From JABWCQ01 sp964587105 (GTDB taxonomy: Bacteria; Electryoneota; RPQS01), in contig CAZPKG010000009.1 in assembly GCA_964587105.1 (NCBI GenBank), forward strand, positions 62,001 through 126,000: a stretch of DNA of 64,000 bases, given 5' to 3'. This document shows, piece by piece, positions 43,762-51,945 of the stretch. Below the pieces are notes generated by a model. The model was not told where the DNA came from. It searched no databases and saw nothing but the letters and a program-made list of their open reading frames with translations. The position numbers were made by a program, and so were the translations under genes. Within the stretch, counting starts at the first letter, position 1; every line of letters starts with the position of its first letter.

Positions 43762-44988
43762 TTAAGCGGAAGCCGAGCGGGTGGCCAGAATGCCTCTTGC
43801 CAGCAGGTAACCTGCCAGCAAAAACTCAAGCATTCCGCCCAAAAATAGCACCAAACTGTAGGCATGGAGACTGGAGTACCAAAGCATAAACAGCGACAGC
43901 AAACCACCGGAGACAATCGGTCCTAACAGAAACCCCAACGCTCCCGCCGACGTAAATCCTCCCATCGAGGTCGCTAAATGACCTTGTGGAGCAGCGCTGG
44001 CCGAAAGCTGTAACGTCGGAATGAACATCACTGCCGAAGATGCTCCGAGAGCGAACATCCAGACGATCAGCCACGGCGGATTAACCCAACCGACCGTTGC
44101 GAAGAATAATCCGTAAATCAGCGACCCCCAGAGCAGAAGTTGCGGCTGCGAGTAGCGTTTCGAAAGCCTGATTACAAACGGACACAACAGCCCCATCGTC
44201 AGCATAAACGCGGCGATATGACCACCAATCTGCCCGGGACTGAAACTGAATTTTTGCGCCATCAAAATCGGAAATGAAGCCACAAAAAATCCGACGGTAA
44301 ACCGATCCATGAATGCGAACAGATACGGCAATCGCAAGCGCGGCTCTTTGGTCAGAAGCTTCAAAATCTCACTGACTGGCTGACGTTGAGCCAAGCCCTG
44401 TGACGGCACCACCACAGCAAATGACGCCAATCCCACCAGTAGCATCAGCGCTCCGCCGAGCGACAGCGAATAGACCGGCGACATCGAACCGAGCCATCCG
44501 CCAATCGGCGATCCCAACGCCACACCAAATGTAATTGCGGCCCCAACAATCCCCATTGCCTTGCTACGGTTTTCAGTCGGAGCACCCGCAATTCCCAACA
44601 AAATCGAAAGCGCGCCGATGTGAAAAATCCCCTCGATGAACCGCAAGGCCATCAACGAAGCAAAGTCCGGCATGTGCGGCATCAGCAAGAAGCACACTCC
44701 GTCCAGCATCGCCGCCGTTGCCACAAACATCCTCGGTTGGCCGAATTTGTCCGCCAAACTCCCCGCAATCGGAGCAAACAAGAATGCCGCCAACATGTTC
44801 GCCGACAAAAATGCATGTGTCCAAAACTCCGACACCCCGAACCCGTCCATCACAAACGGCTTCAAGATCGGCACCACCCCCGTCACCGGGAGCATGGTCA
44901 GAAAGATCAGAAACGGCTCTATGCGTATGCGGCGATTCAACTTAAACAACAACTCGTAAAATGTGAGCAATGAGCCAGAATAAACCAA
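43762..44988 (-). CDS. Major facilitator superfamily transporter
   Basis: About 400 residues with twelve hydrophobic segments. The MFS loop 2-3 signature is present as GSLADKFGQPRMFV. The order is six helices, a central loop around QGLAQRQPVSEILKLL, and six more helices. It resembles drug or sugar efflux MFS members. The substrate cannot be told. The start is uncertain. TTG 44988 is the longest, and the terminator of the neighbour at 45026 lies just upstream. It does not overlap the gene behind it. Confidence 0.88.
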   Translation of the reverse strand: MVYSGSLLTFYELLFKLNRRIRIEPFLIFLTMLPVTGVVPILKPFVMDGFGVSEFWTHAFLSANMLAAFLFAPIAGSLADKFGQPRMFVATAAMLDGVCFLLMPHMPDFASLMALRFIEGIFHIGALSILLGIAGAPTENRSKAMGIVGAAITFGVALGSPIGGWLGSMSPVYSLSLGGALMLLVGLASFAVVVPSQGLAQRQPVSEILKLLTKEPRLRLPYLFAFMDRFTVGFFVASFPILMAQKFSFSPGQIGGHIAAFMLTMGLLCPFVIRLSKRYSQPQLLLWGSLIYGLFFATVGWVNPPWLIVWMFALGASSAVMFIPTLQLSASAAPQGHLATSMGGFTSAGALGFLLGPIVSGGLLSLFMLWYSSLHAYSLVLFLGGMLEFLLAGYLLARGILATRSASA

Positions 44989-45025
44989 TATCCGAGCAAT
45001 ATTTCAAGCGTCTAACAAATGAAAA

Positions 45026-45048
45026 TGCCCTGCGGGTTTCGCAGGGCA
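45026..45048 (-). terminator. Hairpin terminator of the 45071 gene
   Basis: Stem TGCCCTGCG (45026-45034) / CGCAGGGCA (45040-45048). On minus it is followed by TTTTC. Confidence 0.8.
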
Positions 45049-45070
45049 AGTTGAATCGTACTCAATCGGG

Positions 45071-46606
45071 CTATCTGATCAACGCGATCTTTTGCGAAGC
45101 CGCCACAGAATTGCGGACAACATCACGGACTCTCACGAAATACACACCGCTCGGAAGTTGGTCCGCCCCGATTGAAAAATATTCTTGCCCGTAAACAGGC
45201 CCGCGATGAATTTCCAGCACGAGTTGTCCAAGTACGTTCGTGAGTTCAATTGAAGCGATAAACGGCTCCGGTACAAATAGCGAGAGCCTTGCCTCACCGT
45301 TGAACGGATTGGGATAAACACTAAATGTGAATTCGGTCGGCAGCTCAATTCGCTCTTCAACCGCGTCTATCAAGAACGATGTGTCCGGATACCACGGCTC
45401 AAAAATCACCGAATCCGAAACTCGATCCCCCAGCCCGCCAGGATTCAGAGTCGGATGATACGGCCCCGTGCTGTCTCCCCAATAGTTCTGGCGAGCGTCA
45501 ACCTGAACTCCCGCTTGAACAGCATACTCAGTCTCAAGAAAGATGTTCCGGCGAAGAACTGTGGAATCGGACTCAACATGTACCGCACCCACAACGCTGC
45601 CCGTGAGATTCCGAAATGAGTTATTCTCGATAACCGCGTTTCCCTCAACAACGGATATAGCCTTGGCAAACGCCGAGTTCACAACACAATTTTCAAAAGA
45701 GTTGCGTGTGAATTCTGTTGGCGTTTGTGGATTACATACATCGTTAAGTGAAACTAAGTAATCGCGACACACAACATTCCTGAACGTATTGCCGGTGAAT
45801 TCAATCGAGCCGTCGCACGCAGACTCAAGCGCCACTATACCCTGATGGTCATCTGTGATATCTTCAAAGATATTGTTTGCTATCGACCCGCTCGCATTAG
45901 CAAGGAACAATCGCGTAGATTCTCCGTTTGCGAGTGGGCCGAAGACGCAATTCTGAATGTCAACATGACCGTTCGATGATACAAGATACTGAATTGACTC
46001 GCCACTCACACTGCAGGAGGACAGTAGCAATGTTTGGTCAACAGCGATCAACGCAAACCCAATTCCACTGAACGCGCACAATTCTGCCCGCAGACCTCCG
46101 CTGCTTGTCACGCAACCACTTCGCGCACTGTTAAATTCGCTTGACATGACCGTGATAAGCTGGCTGGACCGAATGGGAGCATGAACAGAATCGAAAAAAC
46201 AGTGATGGAAGACCACATTGCTCGCACTAACGATGACTCCGCCTGTCAGTGTGCCCGGCCTTCGCGGAAACATCTGCGCGCCGTTCCGAAACAAAATCGA
46301 GTCTATTTGCATGGAAGCCGTCGAAACTTTTAGGCAAACGAGCGAATCAGAACCCGGAAGAAGTGTCGGATCAATCACGACAGGGGTCTGTGAAAATGGC
46401 GATGTAGCACCAATCAGAACAACTTGAACGGATGGCGCGACTAACGCTTCACTGTACACCCCTGATGCAACAAGTACTGTGTCATTTTCCGCACACGAAT
46501 CAAACGCGGACTGGATAGAATTTACTTCGAATGGCACTGACCAAAGTCGGGCATGCAATTTCAACGAGATTAGCAACGAGGCCGCACACAAAATCACTAA
46601 TCGCAT
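45071..46606 (-). CDS. Secreted right-handed beta-helix protein with sorting domain
   Basis: About 511 residues from ATG 46606, overlapping the end of the preceding gene by 10 bp. A signal peptide (LVILCAASLLISLKLHA) is followed by parallel beta-helix coils of the NosD/pectate-lyase type (DSCAENDTVLVASGVYSEAL split: NDTVLVASGVYSE; IENNSFRNLTGSVVG; YWGDSTGPYHPTLNP). The C-terminal domain has FSVYPNPFNGEARL, VLGQLVLEI and GVYFVRVRDV, a Por-type signal. Carbohydrate binding or cleavage is common for the fold, but I see no catalytic triad. Confidence 0.85.
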   Translation of the reverse strand: MRLVILCAASLLISLKLHARLWSVPFEVNSIQSAFDSCAENDTVLVASGVYSEALVAPSVQVVLIGATSPFSQTPVVIDPTLLPGSDSLVCLKVSTASMQIDSILFRNGAQMFPRRPGTLTGGVIVSASNVVFHHCFFDSVHAPIRSSQLITVMSSEFNSARSGCVTSSGGLRAELCAFSGIGFALIAVDQTLLLSSCSVSGESIQYLVSSNGHVDIQNCVFGPLANGESTRLFLANASGSIANNIFEDITDDHQGIVALESACDGSIEFTGNTFRNVVCRDYLVSLNDVCNPQTPTEFTRNSFENCVVNSAFAKAISVVEGNAVIENNSFRNLTGSVVGAVHVESDSTVLRRNIFLETEYAVQAGVQVDARQNYWGDSTGPYHPTLNPGGLGDRVSDSVIFEPWYPDTSFLIDAVEERIELPTEFTFSVYPNPFNGEARLSLFVPEPFIASIELTNVLGQLVLEIHRGPVYGQEYFSIGADQLPSGVYFVRVRDVVRNSVAASQKIALIR

Positions 46607-47064
46607 GATGTGACAGAAGAAAGAACTAGAGTGGCTTTTGCAAGACAATCAGTTTCACAATCATTGCATGTAAACGTTGGGCATGTAACTTTACAAACAT
46701 ACAGCTTGTATTCCTTGTTCGCCTCAAGGTAGAAAGCATTCTCTTCTGATTGACAGCATTCAAAACCACATGGGTCACCGTCGCATGCTGACGTATGACA
46801 ATTCGAGTTGTTTATTCGAGTTCCACTATCATAGACATTTGCACATGTTCTACAATTCTTGCAAGACTCGGAACCGCAATCCAATTGTACATTTAGGCAA
46901 TAGCATCCCGAGCAAGGAATCGTAAACGTAGTAACCGAGCATCCATCAGTGCTAAAACAGTCGTGGTCATCTGTGCAAGTCAAGTCAGATCCTGTGACGT
47001 TGAAGGTGCATTGCCCAAACGCACTCATCGCGCTAATCACTAAGCAGAAAAAAAACAGCTTCAT
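46597..47064 (-). CDS. Cys-rich secreted protein
   Basis: About 155 residues from ATG 47064. A signal peptide (KLFFFCLVISAMSAFG) precedes a mature chain with 22 cysteines in about 137 residues. The pattern of C-x2-C and C-x3-C pairs (CSGCYC, CKNCRTC, CGFECC, CNDCETDC) suggests dense disulfide bonds. No family is recognised. It has a textbook promoter and lies first on a transcript with the beta-helix gene, which it overlaps. A structural or inhibitor-like extracellular role is possible. Confidence 0.8.
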   Translation of the reverse strand: MKLFFFCLVISAMSAFGQCTFNVTGSDLTCTDDHDCFSTDGCSVTTFTIPCSGCYCLNVQLDCGSESCKNCRTCANVYDSGTRINNSNCHTSACDGDPCGFECCQSEENAFYLEANKEYKLYVCKVTCPTFTCNDCETDCLAKATLVLSSVTSCD

Positions 47065-47111
47065 AGCCGACCCGCCTTCCTCTTTTTGTGCTTTGTTGAC
47101 CCACCTGCCAC

Positions 47112-47140
47112 AGTATAGCACAGAATTCACCCGATGTCAA
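47112..47140 (-). promoter_or_regulatory. Strong consensus promoter
   Basis: On minus: TTGACA (47135-47140), 17-nt spacer, TATACT (47112-47117). It drives the Cys-rich gene and the beta-helix gene. Confidence 0.85.
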
Positions 47141-47166
47141 GTGTTTTTGCCCACCACGAAAAATTC

Positions 47167-48354
47167 CTACACCACCTCATACATCTTCAGCAAAATCTCA
47201 TTCTCCACAAACCAACCTTCCGGAGTGAGTTTGAAAGTTGTCTCATCAAGCTCGCGCAAATGCTCAGGCAATCGCGTCGCCGCATCCCACAATGCCCGCG
47301 CATGTTTGCCGCCCCACGCAAGGTGACAATCATCCCACAAAATTCCCTCTTTGCGTCTCAGTCGCACCGAAATCCACTCTTCCCATCGCACGCGTTCGCT
47401 GTTCCGCCACTCCCGGTCAACACACGATTCGTTCGCCAACACGCGCCGTTCGTATTCGTGCAAATCCGCCACATTGGCAAATCGTCTCGTCACGCCGTCA
47501 AACGAATGCGCCGACGGGCCGAATCCCAAATACGGTTTCCCTTCCCAATAGACTTGATTGTGTATCGAGCGAAATCCCGCTTTCGCAAAATTGGAAACTT
47601 CGTAGTGCTCAAAGCCCGCCTGCTCAAGCTTTTCGTGTGTGAGCAAATAAAGTTCAGCTTCAAAATCCTGCGAAAGCGGCTCCAAGACTCCCTGCGCGTG
47701 CCATCTGCCGAACGGTGTCTGCTCGTGGTATTCGAGATTGTAAAGCGAAACATGATCCGGCTCGCACGCAAGCAGTTGCTCTATATCCGCAAGCCATTCG
47801 TCTTTCGTTTCACCCGGTAATCCGAAAATCAAATCCATCGAGAGATTTGTAAATCCCGCCGCGCGCGCATGTTTGACCGTTTGCAAAGTCTCTTCTGCCG
47901 TATGATCACGATACAGCAAATGCAATTTCCGATTCGACAACGACTGCGCACCCAACGAGAGTCTGTTCACGCCAACTTTACGCAATTGTTGTAATCCCGT
48001 GAGCGTCAAGGTCCCCGGATTCGCTTCCAGCGTCACCTCACAATCACGAATATCCCCAATCCGCGAGACCGCTTCAAGCAGACTCGCCAGCTGTTCCGGT
48101 GAGTGCAGCGACGGTGTCCCACCCCCGAAATAAACGGACGTCACAGGTGGGCTTGCCCAACTCGATTCTCGGGCCAAACTTGCCGATAACTCTGAGAGAA
48201 TCAGCTCGCAAATCCGCGCCAAATCGCCCCGTCTGGGGACTTTCTTGAAGAAGTCACAGTACGGGCAAAGCCGACGGCAGAACGGGAGATGTAAGTATAT
48301 TGCGACTGGCACTGCTCTTGCCTTATATGGCATATGCGATGTAGGGTCTCGCAT
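47167..48354 (-). CDS. hemW: HemW-like radical SAM protein
   Basis: About 395 residues. The radical SAM cluster motif CRRLCPYC is inside LHLPFCRRLCPYCDFF, followed by YFGGGTPS, the typical HemW/HemN signature. EANPGTLT and GVNRLSLGAQS follow. HemW is a heme chaperone; true HemN has extra residues for coproporphyrinogen. The C-terminal HemN-type domain is present (WISVRLRRKEGILW). I use ATG 48354, and ATG 48333 is also possible. Neither has a clear ribosome site. Confidence 0.9.
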   Translation of the reverse strand: MRDPTSHMPYKARAVPVAIYLHLPFCRRLCPYCDFFKKVPRRGDLARICELILSELSASLARESSWASPPVTSVYFGGGTPSLHSPEQLASLLEAVSRIGDIRDCEVTLEANPGTLTLTGLQQLRKVGVNRLSLGAQSLSNRKLHLLYRDHTAEETLQTVKHARAAGFTNLSMDLIFGLPGETKDEWLADIEQLLACEPDHVSLYNLEYHEQTPFGRWHAQGVLEPLSQDFEAELYLLTHEKLEQAGFEHYEVSNFAKAGFRSIHNQVYWEGKPYLGFGPSAHSFDGVTRRFANVADLHEYERRVLANESCVDREWRNSERVRWEEWISVRLRRKEGILWDDCHLAWGGKHARALWDAATRLPEHLRELDETTFKLTPEGWFVENEILLKMYEVV

Positions 48355-48460
48355 GTCCACGGTGTAACTAATTGTTTTATTTAACTCAGACTTGGCCGTT
48401 TTTCAGGCTGGGGCAAAAGCACCAGTCACACGGGCAAAGTCTGCCATTTTTGAGCCACGA

Positions 48461-50122
48461 ATGATCCCTGACCCCAAGAGTGCCGAACTGCAAAAGTCGG
48501 AGCTTGCCAGCAAGACCGGACAGGTGAACTCCGTCCCGGCCTCGCCTGCCTCCTCTGACAGCGCAAAACGGGCTCGCGGGTTAGCCGGTTTGATTACCGG
48601 ACTCTTGGGAAGAAACGGCTCCAAAACGCCTGACGCGGATCAAGCGGACCAACCACCCGAACTGCTCGACCTCCTGCTCGAAGGCCCCGACGCAATCGTC
48701 GTCGTTCACTGTGAGCAGGGTCAAATCATCGAAGCCAGCAAGAAATTCTGCGAGTGGTCAGGCCGCACGCGGGATGAACTTCTCGACCGCTCCCTCTTGC
48801 TCTTCTTCCCTGACAGCGAACGCAAAATCGTGCGCACGCTCTACGAAGATGCAGGCGCCGGCGGAGTACACGTCGTCGAAATTACTTCGACCGATCACAA
48901 CACAACACCACGCCTGATTGAATTCACAGCTCGCCGTTCCGACTCCGGAAACGGCGAGTTTGCGCTTTTGGTGGGCCGCGACGTCGGTGAACGCGCCCTC
49001 TCCGAACGCTATCTCCGCACCGAACGCGACCGCATGAGCCTGTTCATTCGAGCGATGCGCGACGGACTCGTTCTGCTCAATATCAGCGGCGATATCGTCT
49101 ATGTCAATCCCACGATGGAAACGTTTTTCGAGTCGTATGAACTCGCCGTCGTCTGCCATCGCTGGCTGAAAGAGTTTTCCAGAGACGATCGCTCCGACCT
49201 GCAAGGTTTGACTTCTGCTTACGGCGGCAAGACACTCAAGCTCGACGTCGGCGACGGACGCACGTTCTTGGTCACGCGCAGCTTCCTGTTTGAAACGGGC
49301 AAGCCCAGTCAAGTCATGCTGATGGCCAAAGACGTCACCGAGCAGGTGCTGATGGAACGACAGAATCATCTGCTTGAACTCGAACTCACGCGCGAATCCA
49401 AACTCGCCGAGTTCGGAATGCTCGTCGCAGGTATCGCCCACAATTTGAATGGCCCGCTGACCGGAATTTTAGGTCTGTGCGACCTGATGAAGATGCGCGG
49501 CTCAGCTTCAACAGAAATCGAGCAGATGCGCAAGCAAGCCACCGTCATGCGCGATCTGATTTCCAACCTGCTGACCAAATCACGCAACGAAAGCGAAGTT
49601 GAACCGCGCGAACTCGACGTGCGCGACATCATCGAAACGGAATTGCGGTTCCTTGAAGGCAATCTCTTCTTCAAACATCAGATTACGCAGAATCTGTTGA
49701 TTGCCGATAATCTGCCGACCATTTTCGGTGTGTATATCGATCTCTCGCAAGTCATCGGAAATCTTGTGCGCAACGCCATCGACGCGATGTATGAATCGCC
49801 CAAGAAGCATCTGACCGTCAAAGCTTATGTGCAGGAACGATATCTTGTATTGCAGGTCGTTGACACCGGCTGCGGTATGTCAAAGGACGTCCAAGCGCAC
49901 ATCTTCGATCCGTTCTTCACCACCAAGCCTAAACAGCACGAGGCGCCCGAGGGCGTCCCAACCGGTACTGGTTTAGGGTTGTCTTCGTCGCGCACGATTC
50001 TCGCTCGCTACGGCGCGTTGCTTGACGTCGAATCCGAAGAAGGCTACGGCACTACTTTCACCGTTAGATTTCCCATTGGCAGAAAACCCGAGTTGCTCCC
50101 GCGCGGCGAAGCTCACCGCTAA
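48461..50122 (+). CDS. Soluble PAS-PAS sensor histidine kinase
   Basis: About 553 residues. I take ATG 48461; an upstream TTG would add 23 residues. No membrane segment. A Ser/Pro/Ala-rich N terminus is followed by a first PAS domain (PDAIVVVHCEQGQIIEAS) and a second (RDGLVLLNISGDIVYVNPTME). The phospho-acceptor His is in GIAHNLNGPLTGILG. The ATPase domain has N-box NLVRNAIDAM and G-boxes DTGCGMS and GTGLGLSSS. No receiver or response regulator gene is adjacent. It probably senses an internal redox or small-molecule signal. Confidence 0.92.
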   Translation: MIPDPKSAELQKSELASKTGQVNSVPASPASSDSAKRARGLAGLITGLLGRNGSKTPDADQADQPPELLDLLLEGPDAIVVVHCEQGQIIEASKKFCEWSGRTRDELLDRSLLLFFPDSERKIVRTLYEDAGAGGVHVVEITSTDHNTTPRLIEFTARRSDSGNGEFALLVGRDVGERALSERYLRTERDRMSLFIRAMRDGLVLLNISGDIVYVNPTMETFFESYELAVVCHRWLKEFSRDDRSDLQGLTSAYGGKTLKLDVGDGRTFLVTRSFLFETGKPSQVMLMAKDVTEQVLMERQNHLLELELTRESKLAEFGMLVAGIAHNLNGPLTGILGLCDLMKMRGSASTEIEQMRKQATVMRDLISNLLTKSRNESEVEPRELDVRDIIETELRFLEGNLFFKHQITQNLLIADNLPTIFGVYIDLSQVIGNLVRNAIDAMYESPKKHLTVKAYVQERYLVLQVVDTGCGMSKDVQAHIFDPFFTTKPKQHEAPEGVPTGTGLGLSSSRTILARYGALLDVESEEGYGTTFTVRFPIGRKPELLPRGEAHR

Positions 50123-50128
50123 ATGCTC

Positions 50129-50165
50129 CGCCGAGCCGGGTTAAGTCTGCGCAACCCGGCCGGAA
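50129..50165 (+). repeat. REP-like palindromic repeat, family A
   Basis: CGCCGAGCCGGGTTAAG, TCTGC, GCAACCCGGCCGGAA. It lies 7 nt after the kinase stop. Confidence 0.75.
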
Positions 50166-50206
50166 TCTGACTCAAATGTAGCACCTCAGGCTCTAATAAA
50201 CAACTG

Positions 50207-50235
50207 AACGGCGACCCAATAGGTCGCCGTTTTTG
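50207..50235 (+). terminator. Rho-independent terminator
   Basis: 10-bp stem AACGGCGACC / GGTCGCCGTT with CAATA loop, then TTTTG. Confidence 0.88.
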
Positions 50236-50240
50236 TTTTG

Positions 50241-50546
50241 CTATGGGTTCTCGCTCTTTGGCGGTTCCTCGTGCCAACTGCACCGCATTCGCCAATTGGA
50301 TCGCATCTGTTCGCGCTCTTCAGGTGTCAATCGTTCCCAGCGGTGTTTCATGAAATGCTGCGCTCCGCAGCTATAGCCGCCGAATAATATTCTCGACAGC
50401 ACAATCAACCCCAATGATTGCCAGTAACCAATCTGATTCGCATGAAGCAAATCGGGAATAATCGCATTCCACAACAGCATTACCGCCAATGCGCCTAAAA
50501 AGAGCAGTGGAACGAAAAAGAACGGGAAGAAGAATGGTTTACGCAT
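50241..50546 (-). CDS. Small membrane protein next to an ECF sigma factor
   Basis: A 101-residue protein with two hydrophobic segments (FFFPFFFVPLLFLGALAVMLLW split: PLLFLGALAVMLLW; and SLGLIVLSRILFGGY). A charged C-terminal tail holds WERLTPEEREQMRSNWRMRC. GAGG lies 9 nt before ATG 50546. It directly follows the sigma gene by 32 nt. This pairing is common in Bacteroidetes-like genomes. An anti-sigma or accessory role is possible but unproven, since no anti-sigma motif is visible. Confidence 0.75.
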   Translation of the reverse strand: MRKPFFFPFFFVPLLFLGALAVMLLWNAIIPDLLHANQIGYWQSLGLIVLSRILFGGYSCGAQHFMKHRWERLTPEEREQMRSNWRMRCSWHEEPPKSENP

Positions 50547-50578
50547 GTTAATTTATCCTCAAAATTGTTGTTTGCTTG

Positions 50579-51151
50579 TTAACCCTGCAAGAAATCATCG
50601 CGCATTACCGCCAGCCGCTTGCGCAGCTTTTGAACTGCATATCTTTTGCGCGAGATCAGTGTCTTCGGATTTTCCCCGGTGCGTTTGGCTATTTCATCAA
50701 AGGTTAAGTCGTCAAATTCATTCCACACGAACACGTTCTTCTGCTCCGGCGGCAGCTCATCCAGCGCGATCCAGAACTCTTCCCACATCAATTCGCGCAG
50801 CGTTTCCGTTTCCGGTGTGCTCGGTTCGACAAACAGAATATCGTCAAGTGAGTTGTCGTCGTCACCGGATAGTTTCAGACTGCTGACTGATTCGGCTTTG
50901 CGTTTGCGTTTCTGGTCAATGATCTTCGACCGCGCTACTTTGTACAACCAGGCGCCAAGCTCTTCAATCTGATCCAAATCCCCCACGCGGCTCAGTTGCA
51001 GCCAGACTTCCTGCATCAGGTCCTCGGCATCATCCTCACCCCGCACCCGATTTCGAATAAACCCCATGAGTCGCCGCCCGTACGTCTGCACGGCAGCCAC
51101 AATCCGGGTTTCACGGAGGGTACTCATTGTTGCGGTGGTCGCATCGGCCAT
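50579..51151 (-). CDS. ECF RNA polymerase sigma factor
   Basis: A 190-residue sigma-70 family protein with region 2 (EDLMQEVWLQL, LGAWLYKVARSKIIDQKRKRK split: LGAWLYKVARSKI) and region 4 (LDELPPEQKNVFVW, LTFDEIAKRTGENPKTLISR). The linker is acidic. ECF sigma factors redirect RNA polymerase to envelope-stress or other regulons. The start may be ATG 51151 or 51127. It is followed by the small membrane protein. The autoregulatory promoter is not evident. Confidence 0.92.
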   Translation of the reverse strand: MADATTATMSTLRETRIVAAVQTYGRRLMGFIRNRVRGEDDAEDLMQEVWLQLSRVGDLDQIEELGAWLYKVARSKIIDQKRKRKAESVSSLKLSGDDDNSLDDILFVEPSTPETETLRELMWEEFWIALDELPPEQKNVFVWNEFDDLTFDEIAKRTGENPKTLISRKRYAVQKLRKRLAVMRDDFLQG

Positions 51152-51289
51152 ATGTCCAAGAAAACGAGCATCCGCCTAAATTACTTTATTCTTGAGCCGA
51201 ATGCCAGTTGATTTTCGAGAGGCGGAGGTGGGTTGTAAACGGTTGTTTTCGCGTTCAATCCTAACAATTGTCGGAACGGGAGTGTCTGA

Positions 51290-51721
51290 TTATTTGGAGG
51301 TTAATTTTTCGTCTTGTGAAAGTTGGTGCGTGAGTTCTCTGCTACGGCGAGCTTTCTGATAGGTCTGGTGCAGGCTCGTAAGTTGATGCGAAATGCGCGA
51401 ATCGTAGCGGGAGAAGCGGTCGAGATTGGGGAGCGCATCCTGCTGTGAGGGGGCATGGATAAGTGACAAGTCGAAGGCGTGGTGCTCGAGCAAGTATAGC
51501 CTGTGGAGTCGAAAGTAGTTCATTACGATGCGGTCAACGATTAGGGTTTCCACGAGATCTTGCGGATCATAGTATTCGTAGAGGGCATCGCGTAGTTCAT
51601 CGAGGATTCCGCGTTCGGTAGGATGAAGACGAGACAGGTAGATGTAGTCGAGGGCATCAAAGCCGTTTTTCAGGGCGTTGAGAGAGGGGGGCGGGTTGCC
51701 CGGTAAGAAGAGTTTTTCCAT
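51290..51721 (-). CDS. Conserved hypothetical helical protein
   Basis: A 143-residue, mainly alpha-helical protein: DYIYLSRLHPTERGILDELR, then IVMNYFRLHRLYLLEHHAFD, then LDRFSRYDSRISHQLTSLHQ. The R-Y-D/E-x2-I..L..L pattern recalls a family of small uncharacterised proteins often found near transposons and phages, judged only by memory. The ending is Lys/Gln-rich. No known function. It has low similarity to its neighbours and stands between the sigma gene and the NACHT gene. Confidence 0.6.
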   Translation of the reverse strand: MEKLFLPGNPPPSLNALKNGFDALDYIYLSRLHPTERGILDELRDALYEYYDPQDLVETLIVDRIVMNYFRLHRLYLLEHHAFDLSLIHAPSQQDALPNLDRFSRYDSRISHQLTSLHQTYQKARRSRELTHQLSQDEKLTSK

Positions 51722-51945
51722 GTTTTTATTGGGGTTGGGTTAAGGAAGGAGCCCGAAATGGGCTAAGTAGCGGAATCTACAATATATGAACATTTGGGCA
51801 AAAAGTCAAGGGGTTTGGCGAAAAATATGAAAAAAGTTGTAAGATGTTGGTAAACAAATTGTTAGGGAAAATCGCTATAATACTATTGCTACTCGAGATG
51901 CCTTTCTATACTTTACATACAACTAACTAGCATTCAGTACTTCCA
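51722..51945 (+). promoter_or_regulatory. A/T-rich leader before the NACHT gene with putative -10
   Basis: A 224-bp region. A perfect TATAAT (51876-51881) has no good -35 at 17 nt. No strong ribosome site is seen before GTG 51946. The local drop in G/C marks a boundary to the acquired-looking gene. Confidence 0.45.
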
